DNA of 64,000 nt from Seiridium cupressi (taxonomy: Eukaryota; Ascomycota; Sordariomycetes; Amphisphaeriales; Sporocadaceae): NCBI GenBank assembly GCA_036674765.1, contig JARVKI010000024.1, positions 1-64,000 of the forward strand, given 5' to 3'. The notes below the pieces were generated by a model. It was not told where the DNA came from. It was given only the letters and a program-made list of their open reading frames with translations, and did not search any database. The translations under genes and the position numbers were made by a program. This document shows positions 22,366 to 33,493 of the stretch, one piece after another. Position 1 is the stretch's first letter. Each line of letters begins with the position of its first letter.

Positions 22366-25300
22366 ATGGGGTTCGTCTGCAGCTGCGCCAGTCAGTCCCA
22401 GACTGGTCGCTCCGCCTCTGCGCCTGTCGCTAACCACATTGCAGTGTTCCCAAGTTCTTCAGATGGCTTTCGGAGCGTTATCCGGCCATCTCTCAGCTCA
22501 TTGCTGAAAACCGAATCCCCGAGTTTGACAACCTGTACCTCGATATGAATGGAATTATACACAACTGTACACACAAGGATAGCGATGATGCTACCTATCG
22601 CCTTAGCGAGAAAGAAATGTTCATTCGTATATTCAATTACATCGAACATTTGTTCGGCACCATCAAGCCCCAGAAGCTGTTCTTCATGGCTATTGACGGC
22701 GTCGCCCCACGAGCCAAGATGAACCAGCAGCGCGCGCGACGTTTCCGAACCGCCCTAGATGCCGAGAAGGCCCGTGAAAAGGCCATCCGCGAGGGTGTGG
22801 AGATGCCCAAGGAGGAGCCCTTTGACTCCAACTGCATTACGCCTGGCACCGAGTTCATGCAAAAGCTGACGCAGCACTTGAAGTATTTCATTGCAAAGAA
22901 GGTGTCCGAGGACAAGGACTGGCAGGGCTGCGATATTGTCCTGTCTGGTCATGAGGTACCGGGCGAGGGTGAACATAAGATCATGGAATATATCCGCAAC
23001 GCCAAGGCCCAGCCAGACTACGACCCCAACGTCCGACATTGTTTGTATGGCCTCGATGCTGATCTGATCATGTTGGGCTTATTAAGTCATGATCCACATT
23101 TTTGTCTTCTGAGAGAAGAAGTCACGTTTGGCCGGGCTTCCAAATCGAAATCCAAGGAGTTGGAGCACCAGAATTTCTATCTGATGCATCTTTGTATCGT
23201 CCGGGAGTATTTGGAGTTGGAGTTCCAGGATTTGAAAAAGGAAGGAGCGTTGCCGTTCGAATTTGACATGGAGCGAGTCATTGACGATTTCATTTTGATG
23301 GCATTCTTTGTTGGAAATGATTTCCTTCCCAATCTTCCCTATTTACACATCAACGAGGGCGCGCTGGCCACCATGTTCCGCATATACAAGGAGATCCTTC
23401 CGAAGACTGAGGGCTACATCAATGAGGGTGGCGTCATCAACCTGTCGAGGCTCGCTTTGCTATTGGAGGAATTATCTAAGGAAGAGAACCGACATTTCGA
23501 GCACGAACATTCGGATGAGAAATGGCTTAGAAGTAAGCGTGCCATCGAAACCAACAACGAGACGGCTGCAAAAGCAAAGGGAAAGGTCACCATGACCTCT
23601 CCCCAGAAGGAGCTCTGGAAACAGATTCGAAAATACATCCAGAAGCGTCCAGGAGGAGATCTGGATTTGGGCACGAAACTGGTAGCGGCTGATCGCAAAT
23701 TTGTCCAGGATGTTGCAGACAACCTTCATATTGAGTGGCGTACCTCTGAGGATGAAGAAGGAGAGCGTCACCTGATGCTGTCTATGCCTGCCAAGGCTGG
23801 CGGCGAAAATGAGGATGAAGAGGAAGAGGAGGAGGAAGGCCATCTGGCTCTGCTCCGTGTGATGAAGCGTTTTGATAACGCACAAGTTGTTGACGAATCG
23901 CCTGAGGAGGCTCAAGCTTCCATGAAGATCAAGTACAAGGAAAAGTTCCTGGAATGGAAAGAAAAGTACTACGCCGAGAAATTCGACGAATGGATGCCGG
24001 AAACTAAGGAGTCGGAGTTGCGCAACCTTTGCGAGAACTACGTTCAGGGTCTCCAGTGGGTGCTGTATTACTACTATCAAGGAGTTGCATCCTGGCCATG
24101 GTACTACGCCTCTCACTACTCGCCCATGATTTCTGGTAAGATCAATTTTTGACCATTCTGTGTTTGACGTTTTGGTCTTCTTACTGACCACGAACAGATG
24201 TGATCAAGGGTTTTGGTGCCGATTTGAATTTCAAACTTGGACAGCCATTCCACCCCTACGAACAACTGATGGGTGTCTTGCCAGACCGAAGCAAGAAGAT
24301 CGTCCCTACTGTGTATCACCCTCTGATGACGGACCCGAGCTCGCCCATCATCGATTTCTATCCAAGAGACTTCGAACTTGACATGAATGGAAAGAAAATG
24401 GAATGGGAGGCTGTCGTCAAAATTCCCTTCATTGACGAACAGCGACTTCTTTCAGCTATGGGTCCCAAGAATGAGCTTCTTTCGGACGACGAGAAAGCTA
24501 GAAATAGCTTCGGCGTGTCTCTGAAGTTCACCTATGACCGCACCTTGGACTACACCTACCCCTCGTCCTTGGTGGGTGAGTTCCCTGATATTCAACACTG
24601 CAAAGTGGTCGAGAATATCTATGATCTACCTGTGGCTGAAGGGCTTGAGTTGTATCGTGGCCTGATGCCAGGCGCCAAGCTCAATATCGAAGCTCTGGCA
24701 GGATTCCCCAGTCTGGCAACACTGCCATATAATGCTGAACTTGGGTTTCACGGCGTCAAGGTCTTCCAGCAGGAAAGCCGGAACGAGAGTATGGTTGTTA
24801 CCTTGTCCGACGTCGATGCTCGCAGCCGTGTTGAGTTTGCGAAGGTGAAACTAGGCCAGAAGTGTTTTGTGGGCTATCCGTTTTTGCAGGAAGCCAAGAT
24901 CGTGCGGGTTTCCGACGAGCTATTCGACTACACACTGGCCGAAGATGGATCAGGCCAAGTAGTAGTACGCAACCACGTCGGCAAGGAGATTGATGACTGG
25001 AGCGGCAAGGCCAATCGCATTGAATCTTTCTACAGCTCTCGGCTTGGAATTATCATCGGAAACGTTGAAGCCATGGTCCACGTCGAGATGCTTAAGGGTC
25101 TCTTGAAGACCGATGGGGGTGCGCTGGTCAAGGAATACGGCTTCATCCCTGGCGCAGAAACCGATTATCCTTCTCAGGTTATTGTGGATGAGGTCGTCAG
25201 CGAAGATCAGCGGTTTATCGAGAAAGAGGCCCTGCCAATCGAGGAGGAGTTTCCCCTCAAGTCCCGCGTGTTCTACTTGGGCGATGCCGTGCGCGACCGA

Positions 25301-26869
25301 GACTTCGAGGCATGGACTAAGGCTTCCCAACAAGCACAGGCGCATGGCCCTTACCCGAAAGAGGTCTTCCGACCTGTGTATGGTCGGCCTGTTGAGATTG
25401 TCGGGCACACTGGAAATCGTGCGAAGATTGTCACATCATTGCACATCTTGAAACCCGGCCTTCCTAGTGCAGAAGCTGACGAATTGGCCCCCAAATTGGA
25501 TCGCTTCGTCAAGGCTGAACCCAACTTTGCAAAGGCAATTATACAGAAGGCTGATCGAGAGAACCCATATTGGCCTTCTTACACACTGGCCCAGAAATTG
25601 AAGATGCCGCCCCTGGTTTTGAGCAAGATCACAGCCTCGTTCTTTGTTCAGACCATTGGAGGCATGAGAGTCAATCTTGGTCTCAACCTGAAGTTCGAGG
25701 CCAGAAAACAGAAAGTCCTTGGATACTCTCGCAAGTCCAAAACTGGGTGGGAGTTCAGCCCCATTGCTGTACAGCTTATTGCTGAATACATAGCAGCGTT
25801 CCCTGATTTCTTCCGGGCTATCAAGAACAATCCGCAAGGCAGTGAGCTGAACGAGACAGACATTTTCCCGGACCCGGCTTACGCTAGTCAACGGATCAAG
25901 GAGATGGGAGCCTGGATTAAAAAGACTGATAGGATCAACTTCGACAAGGTTCCACTGGAGGCTGAACAACTCGACTCCAATGCTGTCCACAGCATCGAAC
26001 AGGCCGTGGATGCCCTGTTTGCAGATGCTCCGCAACCCGTGATCAGGGTCATGAATGACGTGCCCAGGAATGCATTGATTCGTCCGCAAGATGTCGAACA
26101 GCGACTGGGCAACCAGCAGTTCACTCTTGGTGACAGGGTTGTGTATGTACAAGATTCTGGCAAGGTCCCAATCGGCTTGAAGGGTACTGTGGTTGGAATA
26201 AGCAATATCGGCAGTACACCCATGTTGGATGTCATCTTTGACCAGACGTTCATGGGTGGCTCTACCCTCAGCGAACGGTGCTCTCCTTTCCGAGGCGGTG
26301 TAGTACCAGCCAACTCCGTTCTCAACACATCTTATCCTCAACTTCTAGCTGTGAGCAAGGCTCGTCGTCAACCAGCCACACAAGGCAGCCAGTCAGCAGG
26401 CCGTGGCGGAAACTACGTAGGTGCAAATGGCCAGTCCTACCGCGAAGCACCTGCCCCTACACCACTACATGGAAGCTATACCGGTGCTCTCAACGGCCAT
26501 GCATCAGCGCCCCGGGGCAGAGGCAGAGGTAGGGGAGGTCATTCGCATCCATTTACAAATGGCGTCCCAACTACCAATGGTGCCCCCAATCTACAGTCTG
26601 CGAATTTAGTATACCGCCCAGCTCCTGCACAAGGTTGGAATGGTGGTCGTGGCCGTGGTGGCGGCCCGTACAATCCCCAAGCACACCCGCAACCTGCCGG
26701 ACAGCCGGTCTTCTACCAACCGGTCAATAATGCAGGGCCCCAGGCTGGATATAATGCTGTACCTCCACCATCTAACCTAAATGAACGAGGTCGAGGCCGT
26801 GGCAGAGGACGCGGAGGGCGAGGAGGAAGAGGTGGACCTCACCGAGGCCAGCGTGGCCAGACCGCATAA
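22366..26869 (+). CDS. xrn1: 5'-3' exoribonuclease Xrn1 (Kem1)
   Basis: Exons 22366-22370 (only ATGGG), 22445-24135 and 24198-26869 encode 1455 residues. The tiny first exon joins to give MGVPKFFRWLSERYP, the universal XRN start. The catalytic CR1/CR2 regions follow, with acidic metal-binding motifs in FDNLYLDMNGIIHNC, GHEVPGEGEHKIM, YGLDADLIMLGL and FFVGNDFLPNLP. Downstream parts fit cytoplasmic Xrn1 rather than nuclear Rat1: EEVTFGR, EGLQWVLYYYY-type text (here QGLQWVLYYYYQG), and the D1-D3/SH3-like modules with LGDRVVYVQDSGKVPIG. The C-terminal ~170 residues are low-complexity with Arg-Gly repeats (GRGRGRGRGGRGGRGG), probably for RNA or P-body contacts. It degrades decapped mRNA in the cytoplasm. 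An AATAAA lies 18 bases after the stop. Confidence 0.97.
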
Positions 26870-26886
26870 TTGTAGTATAGCAAAAG

Positions 26887-26892
26887 AATAAA
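26887..26892 (+). terminator. AATAAA polyadenylation-type signal of xrn1
   Basis: A consensus hexamer just after the stop codon. In fungi such signals are loose, so this is a likely rather than proven site. Confidence 0.4.
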
Positions 26893-28364
26893 GAAGAAAA
26901 GTTGGGTGTGGACATTGCAAACTCAGCCCACCTCGTCCGATATTAGGCTCGAAATGACAATGTCCTCTCATCTCATATTATCATTCTAGGCTATCCTATC
27001 ATGTTATCTCTTGGATGGCGTGCATCAACACTCTTGCAGGGCTATGTAAGGCCACCGGATTGACGATGTCCATGGCGGTCTCTTTTACATTTACGGTTCG
27101 AAGACTGGCGTGACTGCACATTCGTGCCGACAGATTGCGGTGCTGGGCAATTTCCCTTGCACCCATCATACGTAGGCTTCGATAAGAAATTTGTGACCTT
27201 CAGTGTCCACAGCTCGCAAAACGAGTGGTATCTAGTGTCTCCACAGCGACAGCGCTGGTTGAGTATCAGATTGAAATTATTCAGGAAAATAAGACTAGCG
27301 AGACATGGAGTTCAAGATCTGGCAACAGTGTAAATGTCAAACATGCACAGAGAGTTGAGTCCAGTAGACTGGAGCCCAGTTGGTTGTATACCAAAATAAT
27401 AAATCATCATTGGTCGTTTATGCGCTATCGAGACCACCAAAACAATAGAAGTTACAAGTAAGAAAGTGTCAACCACTTTTCGGATTGGAGAATTGACACC
27501 TTGGTTTTATTGTTCACAATTCTGAGGTTGGTTAAACTGTGTTCCTGATTGTTGTAGTAGGTTAACCGGTCAATCACCTGGATGTCCATTGTTGTGATAA
27601 CCCTTTACAACAATCGAAAATAAATCATAGGCTTGTGCGGTTCACGTAACTGGACTGCACTTTTCAGGGCAACTGATAAGTGCTCCTTCTTTCATTAAAT
27701 CTCCAAGGTTACAACCAGCGGGCACTGCCTGGCTACGAGACGATATTCGATCGTCCACTTACCACTCTTTTGGGGCCCGGATTTACAAGAGAGTTGTTCA
27801 CACGTCTGGAAGTGGAAACGTCAACGTCAATATTGACGTGTTTTGATGTGTCTTCGCTCAAATCTCGACACGCAGGCTTGCCCGAGTAACAAGTAACGGA
27901 CTCTTTCAATTTTCTTGTCCACCTTCTGGACTCCAACAACTTTTGCGTTTGGATCTACACTCTTTCTTTACGCTGCAGAGGAAGCCGGATTCGGCTTATT
28001 TCCTGGATAGCTAGCTGAAGCTATTTCCTTGCAAGCCACTCGACATTTCTCTTGACGTCCCAGAATCTCCTGTCCATTTGGACGACGGCGTTGCTTGGGC
28101 CATTCCTTCTGATCCTATATGATCGTCCTAGTTCACTCACTACTTCCAGTCGACCTATGAATCCTGTGCGTTGTACTATTACGCCATCTACAACAATACA
28201 ATCCTTTCCACCGAAAACACAGGGCTACCCTTGGTAGTACACTCACTGAGACGCTGAGAGATATTCTTAGTCTTGTTCATTTCACCAGTCACATACCTCC
28301 GCGCCTCACCGCTTTGGCGACGAGGGCTTCAAACTCGATCCAAGTACCAGGAGCATCAGGCAAA
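26893..28364. other. Long upstream region of the F-box-like gene
   Basis: No gene is supported. It holds an inverted repeat of ten bases (27547-27556 with 27606-27615, GATTGTTGTA against TACAACAATC, 49-base loop) and the 16-base palindrome listed separately. The last 300 bases look like a CT-rich leader. Confidence 0.5.
27824..27839. promoter_or_regulatory. Perfect 16-base palindrome with two TGACGT half-sites
   Basis: ACGTCAATATTGACGT reads the same on both strands. The outer hexamers are CRE-type TGACGT half-sites of bZIP/ATF factors, set about 530 bases before the F-box-like start codon. Binding is inferred only. Confidence 0.35.
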
Positions 28365-31300
28365 ATGCCTCTGCCAACTTCTCGTGCTGAGGCATCCGCT
28401 ACACCTCAGGGCCAGCAGAATGTCGCAGCCATCCAGCGCACACCTAATCGGGTTCAGATCAACAAAATATTGTCGGAGTTTGCCTCCATGTACCCGGATC
28501 ATGCCATTACGCATGCCGCTCTCGCCAAGGCATTACGCAAGTTGGCTGCTCAAGAGCAGCAGAAGCAAACTCACATCGGCAAGACTGGCAGCTACCTTCA
28601 GCCTGCCGCTAGCTTGACTTCCAGTGTAGCTAAGGTTCCTGGCAAGCGATTGGCGCCTGATGATGGAGATGAGATTGATGGAGATGATGTTACCTCGCCG
28701 TTCAAGAAAATTCGTGTTAGCGAGAACGAGAGTTTCCATGTGCCTCTGGGCGAGTATAATCCCACCACGCCGCCGAGACACATATCAGGTCTTCCGGACA
28801 GTCAAGATGCTGAGGCCAGCCCTCATACTACTCCGCCCAGGATCCAGTCGTTTACTCCTATCAATAAGCCACGAGCTAGACTCTTCGATGACCAAGTCAC
28901 CCCGACGAGGACGCCTTTGCCCTTGCCCATGCGAAGACTCACGGGCAGTCCATCAGAGGCCACGCCAACGTCTATGCGCCGACATATAGGAAACGACGTC
29001 CCGAACTTCTCATCTGGCAATGATACCACCCATCGGAAGCCCGCTCCGCCGCGCCTGAATCTCGATATCCCCGGCGCAGTTCCGGACAAGTCCATCAACG
29101 AGGCAACCCACTATGTCGCCCTGCCAGCCTTCAAGAAGGGACCCGCCTTGAACATTGATAAGCTCCAGCAGAAAATCGACGCGATGCAAATGCGGGACAT
29201 GGTTCACAAGGATGCACGTACCACCCTTCTGAAAACCCCCATCTACAATCTGAACCCCGAGGACTTGAAGGATAGCTTGTCACCGTTCCTGGTCAAGCCC
29301 ATCCCCAAGACGCCCGCCTCTACCCTAGCGAGCGCGTTCCAGACCAAGTTCACACTGGCCACTCCCACTACGGCTCAGTTCAGCGCCGCCGCTCGCCTGC
29401 GAACAATCGCCGCGGCCCAGCGTGCCCAGATCAAGATCGCAGACCAGATAGGCACTGCCGCCGCCACGGGCACGCCTGGCGCATACCAGCACGAGCGCCG
29501 ACTCCGCCGTACCGACCGGATCCTGGGTGCTCTGAACGATGGGAAGGGTAGCAGCCGGCAGAAGGAGTTGTCCAAGCCTTCCCACGAGAAGGATTCGTCA
29601 GCCAAGTCGACTGTCGGTTCCAGGAGAGACAAAGACAAGACCCCCTTCGATCTCATCTCAGCACTCTCGCGGATTCCGGAGCTCGCTGTGGCTGTGGCGG
29701 TCTGCTTGCCGCCGCGCGATGTCTTGACGCTGTACTCCGTGTCGGTCCAGTTCCACATGCAGGTAAACACATACCTCAAATCGAGCATCACGCTCTGGAC
29801 ACGGGAGTGGGCTCCTCATGCCGCTCAAGTGTTTCGTTGGGACTCTGAGCTTTATCAGCACTTCGCAATTCCGGATCCCGCCGGTCGTCCGTTGACAACG
29901 CCGCCAACGCCCGAGACTCCCGACGAGCCCTGTCCTTTCACGACAAGTCGCTGGGGAAGAGATATGAACAGAAAGGTACCGAGCATCAAGTGGTACCAGA
30001 TGGTAACTCTCCGCGACGATATCGTGATCGACATCCTGGCTCATCTCGCACGACAAGGCTTCCGCTGTCCCAAGGGTACCAAAACCTCGGTTCTGAAGTT
30101 GTGGATGCTCATGGATCTACCTACAAATATGCAGCGCCTCAAGGTCCTCACTCGCGATGACATCTTTTCGGACCAGGACCTGCTCAACATCCTCATCTTC
30201 ATGGTGAAGCTCTCGTTCCGCTTCAACGACCCGATCTACGGCCCCGAATCGACCGATCTCGTCGAGCTTATGCTCGGCCAGAAGTCCCTGTACTCCCTCT
30301 GGCAGATGCTGTTCGGCCACAACTACCGCGACTGCCTGTCGCTGGTCCAGTGCAAGATCCGCTACGATCTTGGTTTCGAGTGGCACCTCGGCTCAAACCA
30401 GATCCCCGGCCTCCTCGACCCGACCTATCTTCGTCCCTTCGCGCCGCGCGTCCTTGGCGTCCCGGCGGACCAGATCGGCCGCACGCACCTCGAGCACTGG
30501 GGCCAGAAGGGCATCATAGTGCCTGCACTTCTCCGGCCCTCCCAATGCGTCATGGCCGAAGCGGCCCACAGAGAACTTAAGTTCGACGAGCTCCTTATGG
30601 GCCTTGTGACCTGGGGCCACGTCGACCAAGTCACGGGCCGCAACCTCGCGCCCACCGAGGACGAGATCTGGATGCGCGACTCGGACTTCAAGAGCCGCGC
30701 CATCGACACCAGTCTCGAGTTCACCCCGTTCCACTGCCGCAAGGCGAACTGGGACGAGCTGGATGAGCGCGCACGCAAGAACATCCTGCTGGCTCAGCAG
30801 GTGCGCGAGGAGAGAGTCTATAAATGGGACTTGCACAGGTACGACGATCCCAGCCTGACGCGAGAGGAGAATCGACAGTTGAACGCGGAGATGAGAGAGA
30901 GCAACGTTCTGGCTGCTGGTGTGGAGGTCGGCGAGCTCGCGATCAGAGTCGACGCCGACGGCAATGTGCTTTCGCGCAGTGCCCCGGTGGCTGCGACATT
31001 CACCCCCGGACCGCTGACCGCACGCCTGCAGGTGGCTCGCGACTTCATCGCCGACGACGGATATGACTCGGACTCCACCGTCAACAGTCTCGAGGCCGCC
31101 ATGGCGGTCGAAGATACCAGCAAGCTCCGGTACGGCTGGATGCCAGCGGAGGAAGACCACATCATGCACGTCCCCCGAACTGCCTCAGCTGCTGCTCGGA
31201 TCCCTCGTACCCCAAGCTTCGGCAACATCTACGACACGAACGACGAAGAGACTGAGCACGGCTCCAATGCTGACAGCGAGCCTGTCGATGGTGACTCAGC

Positions 31301-31418
31301 CCTGAACGAGGACGAGGAGGTCGAGTATGAGAATATCTGGGACATGTGGGAGGAGATGGAGCCCAAAGTCTTCCGCATCATCTTTGACGACTCCGACGAT
31401 GAGATGGCCGATGTTTAG
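28365..31418 (+). CDS. Large F-box-like protein, function unknown
   Basis: A single exon of 1017 residues starting at an ATG in a good context (CAAAATGCC). An upstream in-phase TTG is not used. The first ~420 residues are low-complexity, rich in Pro, Thr and Ser, with basic patches, so mostly disordered. Near residues 425-470 the text ALSRIPELAVAVAVCLPPRDVLTLYSV (split here as ALSRIPELAVAVAVC and LPPRDVLTLYSV) resembles an F-box: helix, L-P, then residues placing a substrate reader. A long folded helical region follows, with repeated Leu/Trp positions up to about residue 860. The end is strongly acidic (YENIWDMWEEMEPK, DDSDDEMADV). If it is an F-box protein it would recruit targets to an SCF ubiquitin ligase through Skp1, but the F-box match is weak. 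Conserved across filamentous fungi in style. No catalytic motif is seen. Confidence 0.75.
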   Translation: MPLPTSRAEASATPQGQQNVAAIQRTPNRVQINKILSEFASMYPDHAITHAALAKALRKLAAQEQQKQTHIGKTGSYLQPAASLTSSVAKVPGKRLAPDDGDEIDGDDVTSPFKKIRVSENESFHVPLGEYNPTTPPRHISGLPDSQDAEASPHTTPPRIQSFTPINKPRARLFDDQVTPTRTPLPLPMRRLTGSPSEATPTSMRRHIGNDVPNFSSGNDTTHRKPAPPRLNLDIPGAVPDKSINEATHYVALPAFKKGPALNIDKLQQKIDAMQMRDMVHKDARTTLLKTPIYNLNPEDLKDSLSPFLVKPIPKTPASTLASAFQTKFTLATPTTAQFSAAARLRTIAAAQRAQIKIADQIGTAAATGTPGAYQHERRLRRTDRILGALNDGKGSSRQKELSKPSHEKDSSAKSTVGSRRDKDKTPFDLISALSRIPELAVAVAVCLPPRDVLTLYSVSVQFHMQVNTYLKSSITLWTREWAPHAAQVFRWDSELYQHFAIPDPAGRPLTTPPTPETPDEPCPFTTSRWGRDMNRKVPSIKWYQMVTLRDDIVIDILAHLARQGFRCPKGTKTSVLKLWMLMDLPTNMQRLKVLTRDDIFSDQDLLNILIFMVKLSFRFNDPIYGPESTDLVELMLGQKSLYSLWQMLFGHNYRDCLSLVQCKIRYDLGFEWHLGSNQIPGLLDPTYLRPFAPRVLGVPADQIGRTHLEHWGQKGIIVPALLRPSQCVMAEAAHRELKFDELLMGLVTWGHVDQVTGRNLAPTEDEIWMRDSDFKSRAIDTSLEFTPFHCRKANWDELDERARKNILLAQQVREERVYKWDLHRYDDPSLTREENRQLNAEMRESNVLAAGVEVGELAIRVDADGNVLSRSAPVAATFTPGPLTARLQVARDFIADDGYDSDSTVNSLEAAMAVEDTSKLRYGWMPAEEDHIMHVPRTASAAARIPRTPSFGNIYDTNDEETEHGSNADSEPVDGDSALNEDEEVEYENIWDMWEEMEPKVFRIIFDDSDDEMADV

Positions 31419-33493
31419 GGATTTGATGAAAATCCCTGGACTCTGATTTTGTCATCCTTTGGCTGCCTTTTGTCCGATGTTGCAATTTTGAGCACTTCAT
31501 CCGTGCTTCACGGCATTGCCCCAAGCCCTGCACTAGCCCCATCGCCACTCGTTCCTCACTCACTCGTTTGCAAATTGTCAGTAAGTCTTTGTTCCATCTC
31601 CTACATCCCCTCAGCCTCAAAGACTAACCTCAAGAATACAGAGTCCCGCGCCTTCGCAGAGGAGAGAATGAACCAATCAACGGCCACCAGAATTGCAAGT
31701 CCCTAATCAACACCTTTCCCCGCCCCTCGTTGAAACGATTTCAGAAGCGGCTGTATAGTGTCGTCTCATTGGTTGCCGCTTGTGACATGAGATGCACACA
31801 GGATATAGCCGCAGATCTTGGTCTACAAGAAGATAGGATGGATGGATGTGCCGGATCACTACGATTGGTAATCCCTTTCTGCCTTTCAAGTTCGATGATC
31901 AGATGGTGTTCACCATATGTGTTCCAAGTCAGCCGGTAGACAGTCCTGGAATAACATTGATTGTAATGGGTCTGGCCTTTCAATATCATACAGTTTTGGT
32001 ATTGCCCGTAATCGATGGTCTGTCGCACCATTTTTGGGCCAAAACAGGCCGAGTGCCAATGCTGCTTTTACTTAGCTTGGCTAGGAAAGAGCCTATACAA
32101 TAAGTAGGACGGACTACTAAGGATAAGAGGAATACCGGTTTCCACGTGTGCACACTGCCCGGCTGAATCTGCAACATCTCAACAGTCTATTGTTAGCCCC
32201 GCCCATTTCATGAAACGTACACCACCTAATTCGAGCTCTGACTGTGACGCAAGAAAGATGGACATTGAGAATAAACAACAAACGACGGACAGGAAAAAAT
32301 GGTAGACAGAAACGGTTTCTATGCATTTGTGACTTTTGTCTTCAATGTATCTCAAAGTATGCAACAGCTCATGGCCTTCTGGGTCCACTATTATCCTCTC
32401 CTAATGCGCCACTACTAGTCAACAGTCTTCCTCCACCCTTTTACCAAAAACTGTTGCTCAAAAGAACAATACATCTCACAACGACATCCTTCAGTAATTG
32501 ACAGAGCGATCCAACGAAAACAGGAATCCAGATTGGGGGCCGAGAAAAGGCCTACAACTAACAGTGCTGGGAGGCGTCCGACGGGATTTCCTCTGAGCAT
32601 TCGATAGGTGTGTGCGCCTCAGCCTTGAACATCCTACACTCCACGACTCCTCCGCGCCACCACGACCCAGCCGCCGTCCGGTCGGGCCATACCCTGGCTA
32701 TGCATTCTACCGATGTAGCTGCAAATGATGAACATGAAATATGGGGGAAGGAATGTAGTCGACAGGAAAGTAGAGATAACACACAGACGACAAGAACAAG
32801 GGGGGGAACACTGCAGGAGCAGTAAAAATAAGGAGATTTTAGACACGAAACGGAGCCAGAATGTAAACCCTTCACTCCCTGCGCTATGCCAGTCCGATCC
32901 GCAAAATTCCATTCCATGTACAAGTATTGTCCTGGCATGAGCAGGGCCAGTATGTCGTCCCCACGAGTGCCGAGAACTTGGTGAGACGTCGGCGATGCTC
33001 CCACACGCCCTATATTGCTTCAGGTGTAGTAGTAGTGCCGCGGCACAAAGGTTCCAATCTCAAATTCCGCGCTTTTGTCTTTCCAGCATTCCTCAAAGAT
33101 GATTTTGATAACACTCAACACCACGCCTGCCCTAACCGCAACCTTGACTCCCCTCTTTACCCTGGTTCCATGCCTGCCACTCCCTTATCAGAGCAGTCCA
33201 GTGAAGTATCGCCAAGGATAATTCCAACCTATTGAGTGGAAATGCTTCCCAGTATGGTGCAGAAATTAGTGACGAAATGCATGTCAGAAGTTGGAAGTCT
33301 TGGTGCTGAAGATGACCAACACCTTGTCCCACCAGGGTTTGTACACCAGTTGTGATTGCAAGCTGACACTGACAGAGTCGAAATGATGATGTGCAACGGT
33401 CAAAAAAAAAAAAAAAAAACTGAGGAAAGATTCGCAGCCACCAGATAATACTCCATCACAGACAAATCGATAAGTGCAAATATGCAAGACCAA
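31419..33493. other. Two-kilobase intergenic region between converging genes
   Basis: It lies between the 3' ends of the F-box-like gene and the RRM/zinc-finger gene. It contains an A homopolymer of about 18 (33402-33419). Open frames here have no family resemblance and overlap one another on both strands. Long 3' UTRs are the likeliest content. Confidence 0.5.
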
